Positions 36,591-46,311 of a DNA stretch of 64,000 bases are shown in pieces. Source of the DNA: UBA1014 sp964344035 (GTDB taxonomy: Bacteria; SAR324; NAC60-12); contig CAYFLK010000009.1 of NCBI GenBank assembly GCA_964344035.1, positions 1-64,000 of the forward strand, given 5' to 3'. The position numbers were made by a program, and so were the translations under genes. Position 1 is the stretch's first letter. Every line of letters begins with the position of its first letter. The notes under the pieces were generated by a model, which saw nothing but the letters and a program-made list of their open reading frames with translations, searched no databases and was not told the origin of the DNA.

Positions 36591-37859
36591 TTGTCAAAAC
36601 CACCTATGCCGGATGAAGCTGAATTCAAGCTGTTCACCCTCCAGGAATTCGATCTGGCAGAACCCCCTCCTCCTGAAGTAATCAGTCCTGAAACCGAATC
36701 CGAGGAAGTTTCCTTCCGCCTGCTGAACTTCGACTCACAGGATCTTTTTACAGATGTTTCGCTGGTCGAAGAGAAATCCGTTCAAGATAAAATCACCCTT
36801 TCCCAGGATTATTCAACAGATGATTTCCAGCGTGAAGACAGTCTGCTCACCAATGCTGAAGCCTATGCAAAATCCATCCGTGAAGGAGCACAACTCTACA
36901 AGGAACAACTAGTCGCAGAACATGAAATCGCCCTCCGAAAAAGCGAGGAAAACCAGAATGAAACGCGTTCCCTGCGAAAGGCTGCTGAAGCAGAACGGCT
37001 GAAAATGATCGAGGATGCCCGCGCCGAAGTGCAGAGCATCAAAGACGAAGCTTTCAAGGAGGGGTTTGAAGCCGGACGTGAACAGGGCATGCAGCAGCGC
37101 TACCGTGAAGCTGAACCGCAGGTCAGGCAGTTGGAGGAAACACTGAAACAGATAAGAGATCTGCGCCAGGTTGTACGTTTTCAGGCAGAACAGGAACTGC
37201 TGCAACTGGCTCTGCTGATTTCCAGGCGGGTAGTCATCGAGGAACTTCGTGTTAATCCGGAGGTGATTGACAACATCCTCAGGTCGGCGCTTAAGGAAAT
37301 GGAGACACATGGCAAAATCCGGGTTGCTCTTCATCCGGAGGACTATGAATTCCTTGAACGTAGCGGGATGGATTTTTCAGTGTACTTGAAGGCGGAGCAG
37401 GCCCTCAGCATCCAGCCCAACCCAGATGTAGTACCCGGTTCCGTTTTCATGGAATCCGATGAAGAAGTGATCAATTTCACCTTTCAAAAACGCTTCGAGG
37501 AACTCGAGGAAAAGTTGAGCAAGGAGCTGGCCGAACGGCATGCCAGGCAGGATGAAGTCGATATGGATGCTCATGATTTCTCAGCTTCTCCGGCAAAAGA
37601 ATCCCTTGCTGCTGTACCACCTGAGAACGAACCGGGTGACGTCTATACATCCACGGATGATCCGGATAACATAGTGGAAGAATCCCCGAATACAGGCACA
37701 ACCACTTCTGTTGTAACTTTAGAACCCTCAATTGAGCCTGCCTGTGCGTCGCACGCAGACAGGGAGGCTCGGGACTCTGCATCAGTGGAAACTGATTCTG
37801 ACGCAAAACTCTTACAGGATTTGGCAGCAGACCCCGGACTTCATGACGAATCTTCCTGA
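36591..37859 (+). CDS. fliH: FliH-like flagellar export ATPase regulator
   Basis: 422 residues. A disordered acidic/Pro-rich N-terminus is followed by a long charged helix (about 90-200) with the FliH-type G-x-x-x-G pattern FKEGFEAGREQGMQQ, then the C-terminal FliH/V-ATPase E-like domain (LALLISRRVVIEELRVNPEVI; VALHPEDYEFL). The acidic tail after about residue 310 is much longer than usual and carries a palindromic insertion encoding PACASHADR. FliH holds and regulates the FliI ATPase, encoded five bases downstream. Assignment rests on the helix pattern, C-terminal domain and place between fliF and fliI. Confidence 0.85.
   Translation: MSKPPMPDEAEFKLFTLQEFDLAEPPPPEVISPETESEEVSFRLLNFDSQDLFTDVSLVEEKSVQDKITLSQDYSTDDFQREDSLLTNAEAYAKSIREGAQLYKEQLVAEHEIALRKSEENQNETRSLRKAAEAERLKMIEDARAEVQSIKDEAFKEGFEAGREQGMQQRYREAEPQVRQLEETLKQIRDLRQVVRFQAEQELLQLALLISRRVVIEELRVNPEVIDNILRSALKEMETHGKIRVALHPEDYEFLERSGMDFSVYLKAEQALSIQPNPDVVPGSVFMESDEEVINFTFQKRFEELEEKLSKELAERHARQDEVDMDAHDFSASPAKESLAAVPPENEPGDVYTSTDDPDNIVEESPNTGTTTSVVTLEPSIEPACASHADREARDSASVETDSDAKLLQDLAADPGLHDESS
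37737..37763 (+). repeat. In-frame palindromic element, copy in fliH
   Basis: CCTGCCTGTGCGT faces CGCACGCAGACAGG. It closely matches the reverse complement of the copy at 56676 in hsdR. It lies in the disordered tail of FliH, encoding PACASHADR. Confidence 0.65.
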
Positions 37860-37864
37860 GTGTC

Positions 37865-39238
37865 ATGTCCGATCTTGCTGCGCAGGAAAACCCATCTCTC
37901 CCCACTCACTCCGCTCTTTCCACCTATCTTGACCGTGTTGAACGGTTCCCGGCACTGAACCGGGAAGGAAAGGTGATGCAGGTCATCGGGCACATGGTGG
38001 AAGCCACCAATCCGGGATGCTCAGTTGGCGGAATGTGCACAATTTTCAACCCCAGGAGCAAAACCGGTGTACCGGCGGAAGTGGTCGGTTTCCGTCAGGA
38101 CCGCATGCTGGTGATGCCCCTGCACAATGCTCACGGAATAAGTCCCAGCTGCCGGGTGGTCCCGGATGACCGCCCTCCCCGTGTGCCCGTTGGAGATGCG
38201 CTGCTTGGCAGGGTGGTGGACCCACTGATGCGACCCCTGGATGGTTTAGGAGAAATTGCCGCCCCTACTGAAGTGCCGCTGTACCCCAAGGTTATCAATC
38301 CGTTGAACCGTATGCGTATCAAGGAAGGGCTTGATGTCGGTGTGCGTGCCATCAACTCCTGCCTGACCTGCGGCCGCGGACAGCGGGTAGGCATTCTTGC
38401 CGGTTCCGGCGTGGGCAAATCGGTCTTGCTGGGGATGATGGCTCGCTTTACCGACGCGGATATAAACGTGATTTCACTGGTTGGGGAACGCGGAAAGGAA
38501 GTGCGGGAATTTATAGAAGACAACCTTGGCGAAGAAGGAATGAAACGTTCCGTGGTGGTTTGCGCGACCTCAGACCAGCCCCCTCTTTTGCGCATGCGTT
38601 GCGCATTCGTTTCAACTGCTATTGCCGAGTATTTCCGTGCACAAGACAAAGACGTTCTGCTGTCAATGGATTCGATTACACGTTTTGCCATGGCACAGCG
38701 GGAAATAGGACTTTCCGTAGGTGAACCTCCAACCACCAAAGGATACCCCCCTTCCGTTTTCGCGATGCTTCCCGCGCTGCTTGAGCGAGCGGGAACATAT
38801 GAAGGGAAGGGTTCAATCACCGGTTTTTACACCGTTCTCGTTGAAGGAGACGACACCACCGACCCCATCGCGGATGCGATCCGCGCAATCGTAGACGGCC
38901 ACATCATTCTCAGCCGGGATCTTGCCGCGAAAGGAGCATACCCGGCGATCGACCTGCTCAACTCGGCAAGCAGGGTGATGGTGGACGTGGTGTCCGACCG
39001 TCAATTCCAGCTCAGCCAGATTTTCCGCAGGACCCTTGCCACATACCGTGAAGCAGAAGACCTGATCAACATCGGCGCTTATGTGCAGGGCAGCAACCCT
39101 GACATCGATTATGCACTCAGCAAATATTCCCTGATGCAGCAATTTGTTCAGCAGGGAATGAAAGAACACACCTCCCTGCGCGATTGCGAAGCCCAACTGG
39201 AACAGATTTTCGGGGATGCTGCTGAAGCAGCAGAATAG
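37865..39238 (+). CDS. fliI: Flagellum-specific ATPase FliI
   Basis: Energises the flagellar type III export gate. 457 residues, family-typical: Walker A GILAGSGVGKSVLL, VVCATSDQPPLLRMR, Walker B segment DVLLSMDSITRFAMAQREIGL and GEPPTTKGYPPSVFAMLPAL. ATG 37865 is five bases after the fliH stop, so they are co-translated. fliJ is not found downstream; the next gene is an unrelated lipoprotein. Confidence 0.97.
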   Translation: MSDLAAQENPSLPTHSALSTYLDRVERFPALNREGKVMQVIGHMVEATNPGCSVGGMCTIFNPRSKTGVPAEVVGFRQDRMLVMPLHNAHGISPSCRVVPDDRPPRVPVGDALLGRVVDPLMRPLDGLGEIAAPTEVPLYPKVINPLNRMRIKEGLDVGVRAINSCLTCGRGQRVGILAGSGVGKSVLLGMMARFTDADINVISLVGERGKEVREFIEDNLGEEGMKRSVVVCATSDQPPLLRMRCAFVSTAIAEYFRAQDKDVLLSMDSITRFAMAQREIGLSVGEPPTTKGYPPSVFAMLPALLERAGTYEGKGSITGFYTVLVEGDDTTDPIADAIRAIVDGHIILSRDLAAKGAYPAIDLLNSASRVMVDVVSDRQFQLSQIFRRTLATYREAEDLINIGAYVQGSNPDIDYALSKYSLMQQFVQQGMKEHTSLRDCEAQLEQIFGDAAEAAE

Positions 39239-39396
39239 TTAATACTGCAATCCCTCCTGCACTACGTAAATTTACTAATTGAGATACATAAACACCTACA
39301 GGGTAATAGGGTTGATTCTCCTCACGGATAATCGGAGGCTGCGTTCCCATCCAAGGTTGTGTATCAGCACAGCCACATCAACGGGATTGATAGGTC

Positions 39397-40896
39397 ATGG
39401 GGCTCCTGCAGCAGTTTCTGCTTTCATGGCTCGTCATCTTGCTCTTCCTGACAGGGTGCGGGGAGGAACGCAAAGAAGAATTTGGAGGAGACGAGACATC
39501 AAACGAAACCGACACATTCAAGATCACTGAAACCCAACCCGCGGATCATGCTTCCGGAGTGACTATAGGCGTAGCTCCTCTTGTCATCTTCAACGAAACC
39601 ATCGATCCGGACTCCATTTATACCGGCAGCATTCAGCTGACGCATTCAGCGCTTTTCATCCAGGGTACGATACAAATCGATGATAACACCCTCACATACC
39701 TGCCGTCTCAATCACTGGAATACGATTCTGAATACCAATTGACCGTCGTCAGTGGAATTAGGGACAACCGTGGCCGGACGCTTGAGAACACAACCCGCTG
39801 CACCTTCACAACTGAATCGCTGCCGGACCTCGTTGCCCCGGAAGTGAACTCAGTTTCCCCAGCAGACAATGCCAGCGGGGTTTCAGTCGATACAGTGATT
39901 CAGGCAGTTTTCAGCGAGTCGATACTTTCCTCTTCCATTTCGACCGCATCTTTCAGTGTCACCGACAATTTCAGTGCCACCGTCAACGGGTCTTTTTCTG
40001 TGGAAGGGTCAACCGTGATTTTCACTCCCGGAGACAACCTGAGTCACTTCAGGGATTTCCAGGTAACGCTTGGGACAGGGATCACCGATCTTTCCGGAAA
40101 CCCGCTCCCGGCGGAAAACACCTGGTCCTTCCAGACCGTTGGCGGGGTGGTGATAAACACTGCAGATGCGGAGGGTATGATCCTGCTCAGCGGTGGTTTG
40201 TTTCAAATGGGCGCGGTTAATGAAAGTCCATCCGACAACGACACGAGCAGCAACGAGTTTCCCGTACATTCGGTAACCCTCACCGGTCCCTTTTACATCT
40301 CAGAACATGAAGTAACAGCCTCAGAATTCAAGGGGTGTGTAGATGCAGGGGCTTGCAGCTACACCTATACCACCACCAGCGACAAGTGGACCTATAACCA
40401 GTCAGGCAAGGAAAACCACCCGATGAACTATATCAGCTGGAACGAGGCCGGGGAATTTGCCACATGGATGACGGCAAACTCATCACTCACCTATCGTCTC
40501 TGCACAGAAGCTGAATGGGAATATGCTGCACGGGCCGGAACCACAACCAAGTGGTCCTGCGGAGATTCCGGATGCCTTACGGGTGTCGCATGGTACGACA
40601 GCAACAGCCGGGAAGGTCCCAAAGAGGTGAAAACCAAACAGGCCAACCCGTGGGGTCTTTACGATGTTCACGGCAACGTCTGGGAATGGACAGCAGACTA
40701 TTACAGCGGAAGCACATATACAGACGACGCAGATGGTGTGACAAATCCGACCGGTCCCGCTTCAGCCAATTCACGTGTGGTCCGGGGCGGCGCCTATTCC
40801 AGTGAAACCAAAAGCCTGCGTTCCGCAAAACGCTGGTATAAATCACCAGATTCTCATGCAGGAACAGTCGGTTTCCGCCTTTGCGCAGATCCGTGA
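39397..40896 (+). CDS. Lipoprotein with two Ig-like (Big_5) domains and a formylglycine-generating-enzyme-like domain
   Basis: 499 residues. A signal peptide ends in lipobox LTGC. Two Ig-like domains of the Big_5 type follow (about 45-140 and 150-245; both contain P-A-D-x-A-S-G-V). The C-terminal half is a SUMF1/FGE-sulfatase fold: GGLFQMGAVNESPSDNDTSS, YISEHEVTASEF, YISWNEAGEFATWM, LCTEAEWEYAARAG, YDVHGNVWEWTADYY and RVVRGGAY. Many surface proteins use this fold without oxidase activity; the paired active-site cysteines of true FGE are not clearly placed, so catalysis is doubtful. Probable outer-membrane or periplasmic role, unlinked to the flagellar genes before it. Confidence 0.85.
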   Translation: MGLLQQFLLSWLVILLFLTGCGEERKEEFGGDETSNETDTFKITETQPADHASGVTIGVAPLVIFNETIDPDSIYTGSIQLTHSALFIQGTIQIDDNTLTYLPSQSLEYDSEYQLTVVSGIRDNRGRTLENTTRCTFTTESLPDLVAPEVNSVSPADNASGVSVDTVIQAVFSESILSSSISTASFSVTDNFSATVNGSFSVEGSTVIFTPGDNLSHFRDFQVTLGTGITDLSGNPLPAENTWSFQTVGGVVINTADAEGMILLSGGLFQMGAVNESPSDNDTSSNEFPVHSVTLTGPFYISEHEVTASEFKGCVDAGACSYTYTTTSDKWTYNQSGKENHPMNYISWNEAGEFATWMTANSSLTYRLCTEAEWEYAARAGTTTKWSCGDSGCLTGVAWYDSNSREGPKEVKTKQANPWGLYDVHGNVWEWTADYYSGSTYTDDADGVTNPTGPASANSRVVRGGAYSSETKSLRSAKRWYKSPDSHAGTVGFRLCADP

Positions 40897-41057
40897 ATTC
40901 CTCCCCAACGGTTCATCTTATCCACAGCTATAAGCGCACCAAGGAAATATACGAGTCGTTGCATGGTCTCCATTTCCCGAAACTTGAAGCTTCTTGCAGC
41001 AGAGACTAGATTAGGGTGTCTTATCCTCTCAATACACTTATCTTCTCCGGATACTCG

Positions 41058-41819
41058 ATGCGTTTATTTTTGCTGATCCTGATTGCCATCACCTTGTCTT
41101 CATGCTCAGTCAAACCGGTTTACACGGTTTTTTTTGAAGAAGGCAATTACACCGAATTCACCACGCATTCGTTTTTCCTCGATGCTCCGGGAAACAGAAA
41201 GCTGAATTTCGTTGCCTCCCGCAGATGCCCGGGAAAAACACTATGCGTCACAAAGGAAATCAAACTCACTGTCAGACAGCAAAGCAAGTTTGCTTTTCTC
41301 AAGGGGAAGGATTTCCTCATCAAGGCAGATGGCAGGAGAATAGATTTGAACCGCAGGCGTTATCATTTCAATTATGACATAAAAGCCAAAGCAGAAGACG
41401 GCACAACAGGTGTTTCGATTGAACGCTGGGTCGTCTGGGTTCCGCTGGAGCAATTCAGCAAGATCACCAATGCTGAAGAAACCAGCTTTATGATCGGGGA
41501 ATATTCATTTGTCCCTGCCCGGGAACAACTGAACAACTGGCGGACCCTGATCACCCACGAAGACCTGCTGCTCACCATGGAAGAAGAAGACCAGCGGGTT
41601 TATGGGAAGTACACTGAAACCCCCTTGGGGGAGGCTGAAATTCGTGAGCGGTTTGAAAAACGCGCATCAACCGAGGCCGAGGAATCCACCTGGGAACTCG
41701 TCAAAGAAAGTGAGAAACCTGAAGACCTGCGCTTTTTCCTAGAACAATATCCTGAAAGCCCTTTTGCCGTTCCCGCGAGGCTGCGGTTGAAACAGCTTGA
41801 ACGTAAAAACACCCCCTGA
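41058..41819 (+). CDS. Hypothetical lipoprotein, 253 aa
   Basis: I start at ATG 41058, giving MRLFLLILIAITLSSC, a clean lipoprotein signal with lipobox LSSC; an ATG 14 codons earlier would spoil it. The mature protein is mostly beta to about residue 170, then an acidic helical C-terminus (ESEKPEDLRFFLEQYPES, ARLRLKQLE) like a single TPR-style helical hairpin. No named family is recognised. Convergent with hutF. Confidence 0.7.
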   Translation: MRLFLLILIAITLSSCSVKPVYTVFFEEGNYTEFTTHSFFLDAPGNRKLNFVASRRCPGKTLCVTKEIKLTVRQQSKFAFLKGKDFLIKADGRRIDLNRRRYHFNYDIKAKAEDGTTGVSIERWVVWVPLEQFSKITNAEETSFMIGEYSFVPAREQLNNWRTLITHEDLLLTMEEEDQRVYGKYTETPLGEAEIRERFEKRASTEAEESTWELVKESEKPEDLRFFLEQYPESPFAVPARLRLKQLERKNTP

Positions 41820-41853
41820 GTACTCAGCGTTATTAGTCCCTGATCCGGCTCGG

Positions 41854-43239
41854 TCAGCCCTCTACTCTTTCCAGAAGTTGTTTCATGGTTTTGCGGAAAA
41901 GCGGGGTGATGGTTTCTTCACGGAAATGTCGGCCTCCCCTGACGACCTCCCTGCCTCCCACCACGACATCGCGTACAAGGGGCACGTTTCCACAAAAGAT
42001 CCAACTGTCCAGTAGTTGGTTGCCTGTCTTCCCACAAAGCAGTGGATGTTCGTCCTCCAAAATCAGCCAGTCCGCACGGTATCCAGGAGCGAGTTTGCCG
42101 ATCCGACGACCAAGCGCTTTTTGCCCTCCCGCCAGAGCTTTTTGGAACAGGGCCGCGCCGGTGGAACGGTTCGCGCCGCATGCCAGCAGATTTCGTTTTT
42201 GTTTTACAAGCCGCTGCTGATATTCAAGCCAGCGCAGTTCCTCCGGCACGCTGATGGACACATGACTGTCCGTACCGATCGAGAAAGATCCTCCTTCTTC
42301 AATAAACTCACAGAGAGGAAACATGCCGTCGCCCAGGTTTGCTTCCGTGCTTGGACACAAACCAGCCACCGTTCCGCTAGCGGCCAGACCTTCGCGTTCT
42401 TCATCAGTGAGATGGGTTGCATGGACCAGGCACCATTGAGGACCTAGAGTGATATTGCTCTGAAGCCATTCAAACGGGCGCTTTCCCGACCAGTTCAGGC
42501 ATTCCCGCACTTCCGATGCCTGTTCGGCAACGTGCATGTGTATCGGTCCCTCCGGGACGATCTTCCGGAATGCTGGTATCGTCTCAGCAAGCATTTCCGG
42601 AGAAACCGCGCGCAATGAATGAGGCGCAATCCCGAGCATGATTTGCTGATCGTTCAGATTTTTTTTTGAAAGCACGGTCAGCAGATCCAGAAATCCATCC
42701 ACGTTATTGAGGAACCTTTTTTGTCCCTCCTGCGGTTCCAAATTGCCAAATCCGTTGTAGCGATAAAGCACAGGCAGGAACGTAATGCCGATTCCGGCGG
42801 TCTTCGCCGCGGAGATAATGCGCTCCGACATTTCCGCGGGGTTTTGAAATTGATCCCCATTCTTATCGTGGTGGAGGTAGTGAAATTCACCAACCGACGT
42901 AAACCCGGACTTGAGCATTTCCATATACAGCTGGGCCGCAATAATTTCCACTTCTTCCAGACCCAGTATTTTCAGAAACCGGTACATCCACTGCCGCCAC
43001 GTCCAGAAAGTATCTTCGGATGTCCCGGATACTTCGGTGAGGCCGGCCATCGCGCGCTGAAATGCATGGGAATGAACATTCGGCATTCCGGGGACCACCG
43101 GGCCGCATGCTCGGTTTTCAGCATCATCGGACCTTCCCGTGACGATTTCATTGATGAAGCCCTCATCGCCGACACGGATGACCCGGTTTTCCGCCCATCC
43201 CTGGGGCAGCAGGATACGCTCGCAATAGATAGATTTCAT
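41854..43239 (-). CDS. hutF: Formimidoylglutamate deiminase
   Basis: Hydrolyses N-formimido-glutamate to N-formyl-glutamate and ammonia in histidine degradation (the five-step route). Amidohydrolase family: zinc His in PNVHSHAFQRAMAG, further metal ligands in HMHVAEQ and LVHATHLTDEE, and the Asp of FSIGTDSHVS. ATG 43239 (MKSIYCERILLPQGW) matches the family's usual start; a frame start 22 codons earlier adds a low-complexity leader. 461 residues. Divergent from hutI across 87 bases. The next enzyme, HutG, is not in the window. Confidence 0.93.
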   Translation of the reverse strand: MKSIYCERILLPQGWAENRVIRVGDEGFINEIVTGRSDDAENRACGPVVPGMPNVHSHAFQRAMAGLTEVSGTSEDTFWTWRQWMYRFLKILGLEEVEIIAAQLYMEMLKSGFTSVGEFHYLHHDKNGDQFQNPAEMSERIISAAKTAGIGITFLPVLYRYNGFGNLEPQEGQKRFLNNVDGFLDLLTVLSKKNLNDQQIMLGIAPHSLRAVSPEMLAETIPAFRKIVPEGPIHMHVAEQASEVRECLNWSGKRPFEWLQSNITLGPQWCLVHATHLTDEEREGLAASGTVAGLCPSTEANLGDGMFPLCEFIEEGGSFSIGTDSHVSISVPEELRWLEYQQRLVKQKRNLLACGANRSTGAALFQKALAGGQKALGRRIGKLAPGYRADWLILEDEHPLLCGKTGNQLLDSWIFCGNVPLVRDVVVGGREVVRGGRHFREETITPLFRKTMKQLLERVEG

Positions 43240-43326
43240 GCTAATGCAATTGATTTGTTTTGATTTGTTGCCCGTGTTATACATCCTGAAGTAGGATGCC
43301 TGCAATTCTTTTTCCGTTCGTTCATC

Positions 43327-44562
43327 ATGAATACAAGACCACCATGGGATACATTATGGCTGGGGGTGAAACTTGCCAGGATGACTTTAGACGGTGGACC
43401 TTACGGTTTGATTGAGGATGGCGCATTGGCAGTGAAATCCGGGGAAATCTGCTGGCTTGGAGAATCCGATCAACTACCTGGCGTTGCGGAAATGCTGGCG
43501 CCAGAAATCCATAAGGGGTTGGGGATGTGTGTCACCCCCGGCCTGATCGATTGCCACACTCACCTGGTGTACGCGGGAACCCGGGCGCGTGAATTCGAAA
43601 TGCGATTACAGGGGGCAACCTACGAAGAATTGTCCCAAGCAGGAGGAGGGATCCTGGCCACTGTCCAGGCCACACGTTCGGCATCGCGGGAAACGCTCAA
43701 CCGGGAATCGCTTCCCCGGCTCAGGGTACTGATGAACGAAGGGGTCACCACGGTGGAGATCAAATCCGGTTATGGACTGGAGACAGCAGCGGAATTGAAA
43801 ATGCTGCGCGCTGCCCGGAAACTGGAAAGCGAGCATCCGGTTTCAGTCAAAACCACTTTTCTCGGCGCGCACGCGCTTCCACCTGAATTCCGGGAAAATT
43901 CCGACGCATATATCGGCGTGGTGTGTGATGAAATGATCCCGGAAGTTTCCCGTTTACAGCTTGCCGATACGGTAGATGTTTTCTGCGAGAAAATCGGGTT
44001 CACCCTGGAACAGACCAAGCGTGTTTTCCTAAGCGCACGGGAGCATGGACTTGCAGTAAAACTCCATGCGGAACAGCTTAGCGACCAGAAAGGCGCTAAA
44101 CTTGCCGCCAGTTTCAACGCGCTTTCAGCGGACCACCTGGAATATGTCCGTGAAGACGGCGTACGGGCAATGGCCGAATCCGGAACAGTCGCAACCCTGC
44201 TGCCAGGGGCATTTTATTTCTTGCGGGAAACCCGGAAGCCGCCGCTTGAACTCTTCAGGAAATACTTCGTGCCAATTGCATTGGCAACGGATTGCAACCC
44301 CGGCACTTCTCCGGTCACTTCACCGCTGCTGATACTGAACATGGCCTGCACCCTCTTCAACATGACCCCTGAGGAGGCCCTGGCCGGGATGACACGCAAT
44401 GCCGCAATAGCCCTGGGTTTGCGGGACCGAGGGACCCTGGAACCCGGGAAACGGGCGGATTTGGTTTTTTGGAACATAGAACATCCCGCGGAATTGTCTT
44501 ACCGAATCGGATACAACCCATGTAAAATGGTGGTACAGGATGGGAAAGTTGTGCGTTCGTGA
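43327..44562 (+). CDS. hutI: Imidazolonepropionase
   Basis: Opens the imidazolone ring to give formimidoylglutamate, third step of histidine degradation. 411 residues; amidohydrolase with zinc ligands in DCHTHLVYAGTRAREFEMR, catalytic region GVTTVEIKSGYGL, HAEQLSDQ, DHLEYV and ATDCNPGT. First gene of hutI-hutU-hutH. Confidence 0.97.
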   Translation: MNTRPPWDTLWLGVKLARMTLDGGPYGLIEDGALAVKSGEICWLGESDQLPGVAEMLAPEIHKGLGMCVTPGLIDCHTHLVYAGTRAREFEMRLQGATYEELSQAGGGILATVQATRSASRETLNRESLPRLRVLMNEGVTTVEIKSGYGLETAAELKMLRAARKLESEHPVSVKTTFLGAHALPPEFRENSDAYIGVVCDEMIPEVSRLQLADTVDVFCEKIGFTLEQTKRVFLSAREHGLAVKLHAEQLSDQKGAKLAASFNALSADHLEYVREDGVRAMAESGTVATLLPGAFYFLRETRKPPLELFRKYFVPIALATDCNPGTSPVTSPLLILNMACTLFNMTPEEALAGMTRNAAIALGLRDRGTLEPGKRADLVFWNIEHPAELSYRIGYNPCKMVVQDGKVVRS

Positions 44563-44578
44563 TGTGAACGTAGCTTAA

Positions 44579-44592
44579 GGAAAACGTTTTCC
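44579..44592. promoter_or_regulatory. Perfect 14-bp palindrome between hutI and hutU
   Basis: GGAAAACGTTTTCC, centred on CG like LacI-family operators, 17 bases after the hutI stop and 19 before the hutU start. Could be a regulator site or internal promoter control. No hut regulator gene is nearby. Confidence 0.35.
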
Positions 44593-44611
44593 ATATTCAA
44601 AAAGAAAAAAG

Positions 44612-46288
44612 ATGAACATGTTGACACGTATGGATCCCTCGCGCAGCATCCGCTCGCCCAGAGGTTCAAACCTGAGCTGCAAAAGCTGGCTGACTGAGGC
44701 GCCGATGCGGATGCTGATGAACAACCTCGACCCGGAGGTGGCGGAAAATCCCGGAGAGCTGGTTGTCTACGGAGGAATCGGAAGGGCAGCCAGGGACTGG
44801 AACTGTTACGACCGGATTGTCGAAACCCTCAAGCGCCTGGAAATGCATGAAAGCCTGCTCATTCAATCCGGAAAACCTGTAGGGGTTTTTGAAACCCATG
44901 CCGATGCCCCAAGGGTTTTGATTGCCAATTCAAACCTTGTCCCGCACTGGGCCACCTGGGAGCATTTTCATGAACTGGACCGTAAGGGGCTTTTCATGTT
45001 CGGCCAGATGACCGCCGGTTCATGGATTTATATTGCAAGCCAGGGGATCATCCAGGGGACCTACGAAACCTTCGTCGAACTTGGAAGACAAAACTACCGG
45101 GAAAACTGGTCCGGCAAATGGATCCTCACCGCCGGACTCGGAGGAATGGGAGGCGCGCAGCCGTTGGCGGCAACCATGGCAGGCGCCTCGATCCTGGTAG
45201 TTGAATGCGAACCCACGCGCATCAAACGCAGGCTGGAGACCGGTTATCTTGATGTAAGCACTGAAACACTGGACGAAGCGCTGTCTGTCATCCAGCAGCA
45301 TACCCGGTCGAAAAAACCCATTTCGGTGGGTTTACTCGGCAACGCGGCTGAAGTTCTTCCGGAACTGGTCAAACGGGATATACAGCCACACGCCGTCACC
45401 GATCAAACCTCCGCGCATGATCCGCTCAACGGATACCTGCCCTCGGGATGGTCCCTGGAAAAAGCGGCGGAATTGCGAACAAAAAACCCACGGCTGGTGA
45501 TTGACGCGGCAAAGGATTCAATGGCGGTGCACGTGCGGGCCATGTTGGATTTTCACCGGAAGGGTATCCCCACCATCGATTACGGAAACAACATCCGCCA
45601 GATGGCGCTGGAAAAAGGAGTAGACGATGCCTTTGACTTCCCAGGGTTTGTGCCTGCCTGCATCAGGAAACTTTTCTGCAGGGGATATGGCCCTTTTCGC
45701 TGGGCGGCGCTTTCCGGTGACCCCGAGGACATTTACCGCACTGACGCTAAAGTAAAGGAACTGATTCCGGATGACCCGCATCTGGGGAATTGGCTCGATA
45801 TTGCCCGCCGGAGTATCCAGTTCCAGGGACTGCCCGCGCGGATTTGCTGGGTTGGGCTCAAGGACCGCGCCAGGCTGGGAACGGCATTCAACGAAATGGT
45901 GCGCACGGGAGAACTGCAGGCGCCGGTTGTCATCGGCCGAGACCACCTCGATTCCGGATCTGTAGCCAGCCCGAACCGGGAAACGGAAGGTATGCTGGAT
46001 GGAAGCGACGCCGTCTCAGACTGGCCGCTACTCAACGCGCTGCTCAACACAGCAAGCGGTGCAACCTGGGTCAGCTTTCATCATGGCGGCGGCGTCGGGA
46101 TGGGATTTGCGCAGCACGCAGGCATGGTCATTGTCTGCGACGGTACAGCTGAAGCCGATGCACGCCTGAGACGGGTTTTACGCAATGACCCGGGAACTGG
46201 CGTGATGCGCCACGCGGACGCGGGATACGAAGACGCGAAAGAATGCGCGCGGGACAGCGGACTCGACATGCCCATGCTCAACATTTGA
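44612..46288 (+). CDS. hutU: Urocanate hydratase
   Basis: NAD-dependent hydration of urocanate to imidazolonepropionate, second step of histidine degradation. 558 residues. Typical segments: YGGIGRAARDW, HWATWEHFHELDRKG, TAGLGGMGGAQPLAATMAG, DQTSAHDPLNGYLPSGW, and the active-site Cys region ACIRKLFCRGYGPFRWAALS. Co-directional with hutI and hutH; hutH starts 23 bases after the stop. Confidence 0.97.
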   Translation: MNMLTRMDPSRSIRSPRGSNLSCKSWLTEAPMRMLMNNLDPEVAENPGELVVYGGIGRAARDWNCYDRIVETLKRLEMHESLLIQSGKPVGVFETHADAPRVLIANSNLVPHWATWEHFHELDRKGLFMFGQMTAGSWIYIASQGIIQGTYETFVELGRQNYRENWSGKWILTAGLGGMGGAQPLAATMAGASILVVECEPTRIKRRLETGYLDVSTETLDEALSVIQQHTRSKKPISVGLLGNAAEVLPELVKRDIQPHAVTDQTSAHDPLNGYLPSGWSLEKAAELRTKNPRLVIDAAKDSMAVHVRAMLDFHRKGIPTIDYGNNIRQMALEKGVDDAFDFPGFVPACIRKLFCRGYGPFRWAALSGDPEDIYRTDAKVKELIPDDPHLGNWLDIARRSIQFQGLPARICWVGLKDRARLGTAFNEMVRTGELQAPVVIGRDHLDSGSVASPNRETEGMLDGSDAVSDWPLLNALLNTASGATWVSFHHGGGVGMGFAQHAGMVIVCDGTAEADARLRRVLRNDPGTGVMRHADAGYEDAKECARDSGLDMPMLNI

Positions 46289-46311
46289 TACTGCGTAAAA
46301 CCCATAAAACC

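Noticed and set aside
45646..45672. CCTGCCTGC-like sequence in hutU
   Set aside because: It encodes the conserved V-P-A-C-I-R active-site region of urocanate hydratase and has no facing CAGGCAGG arm.
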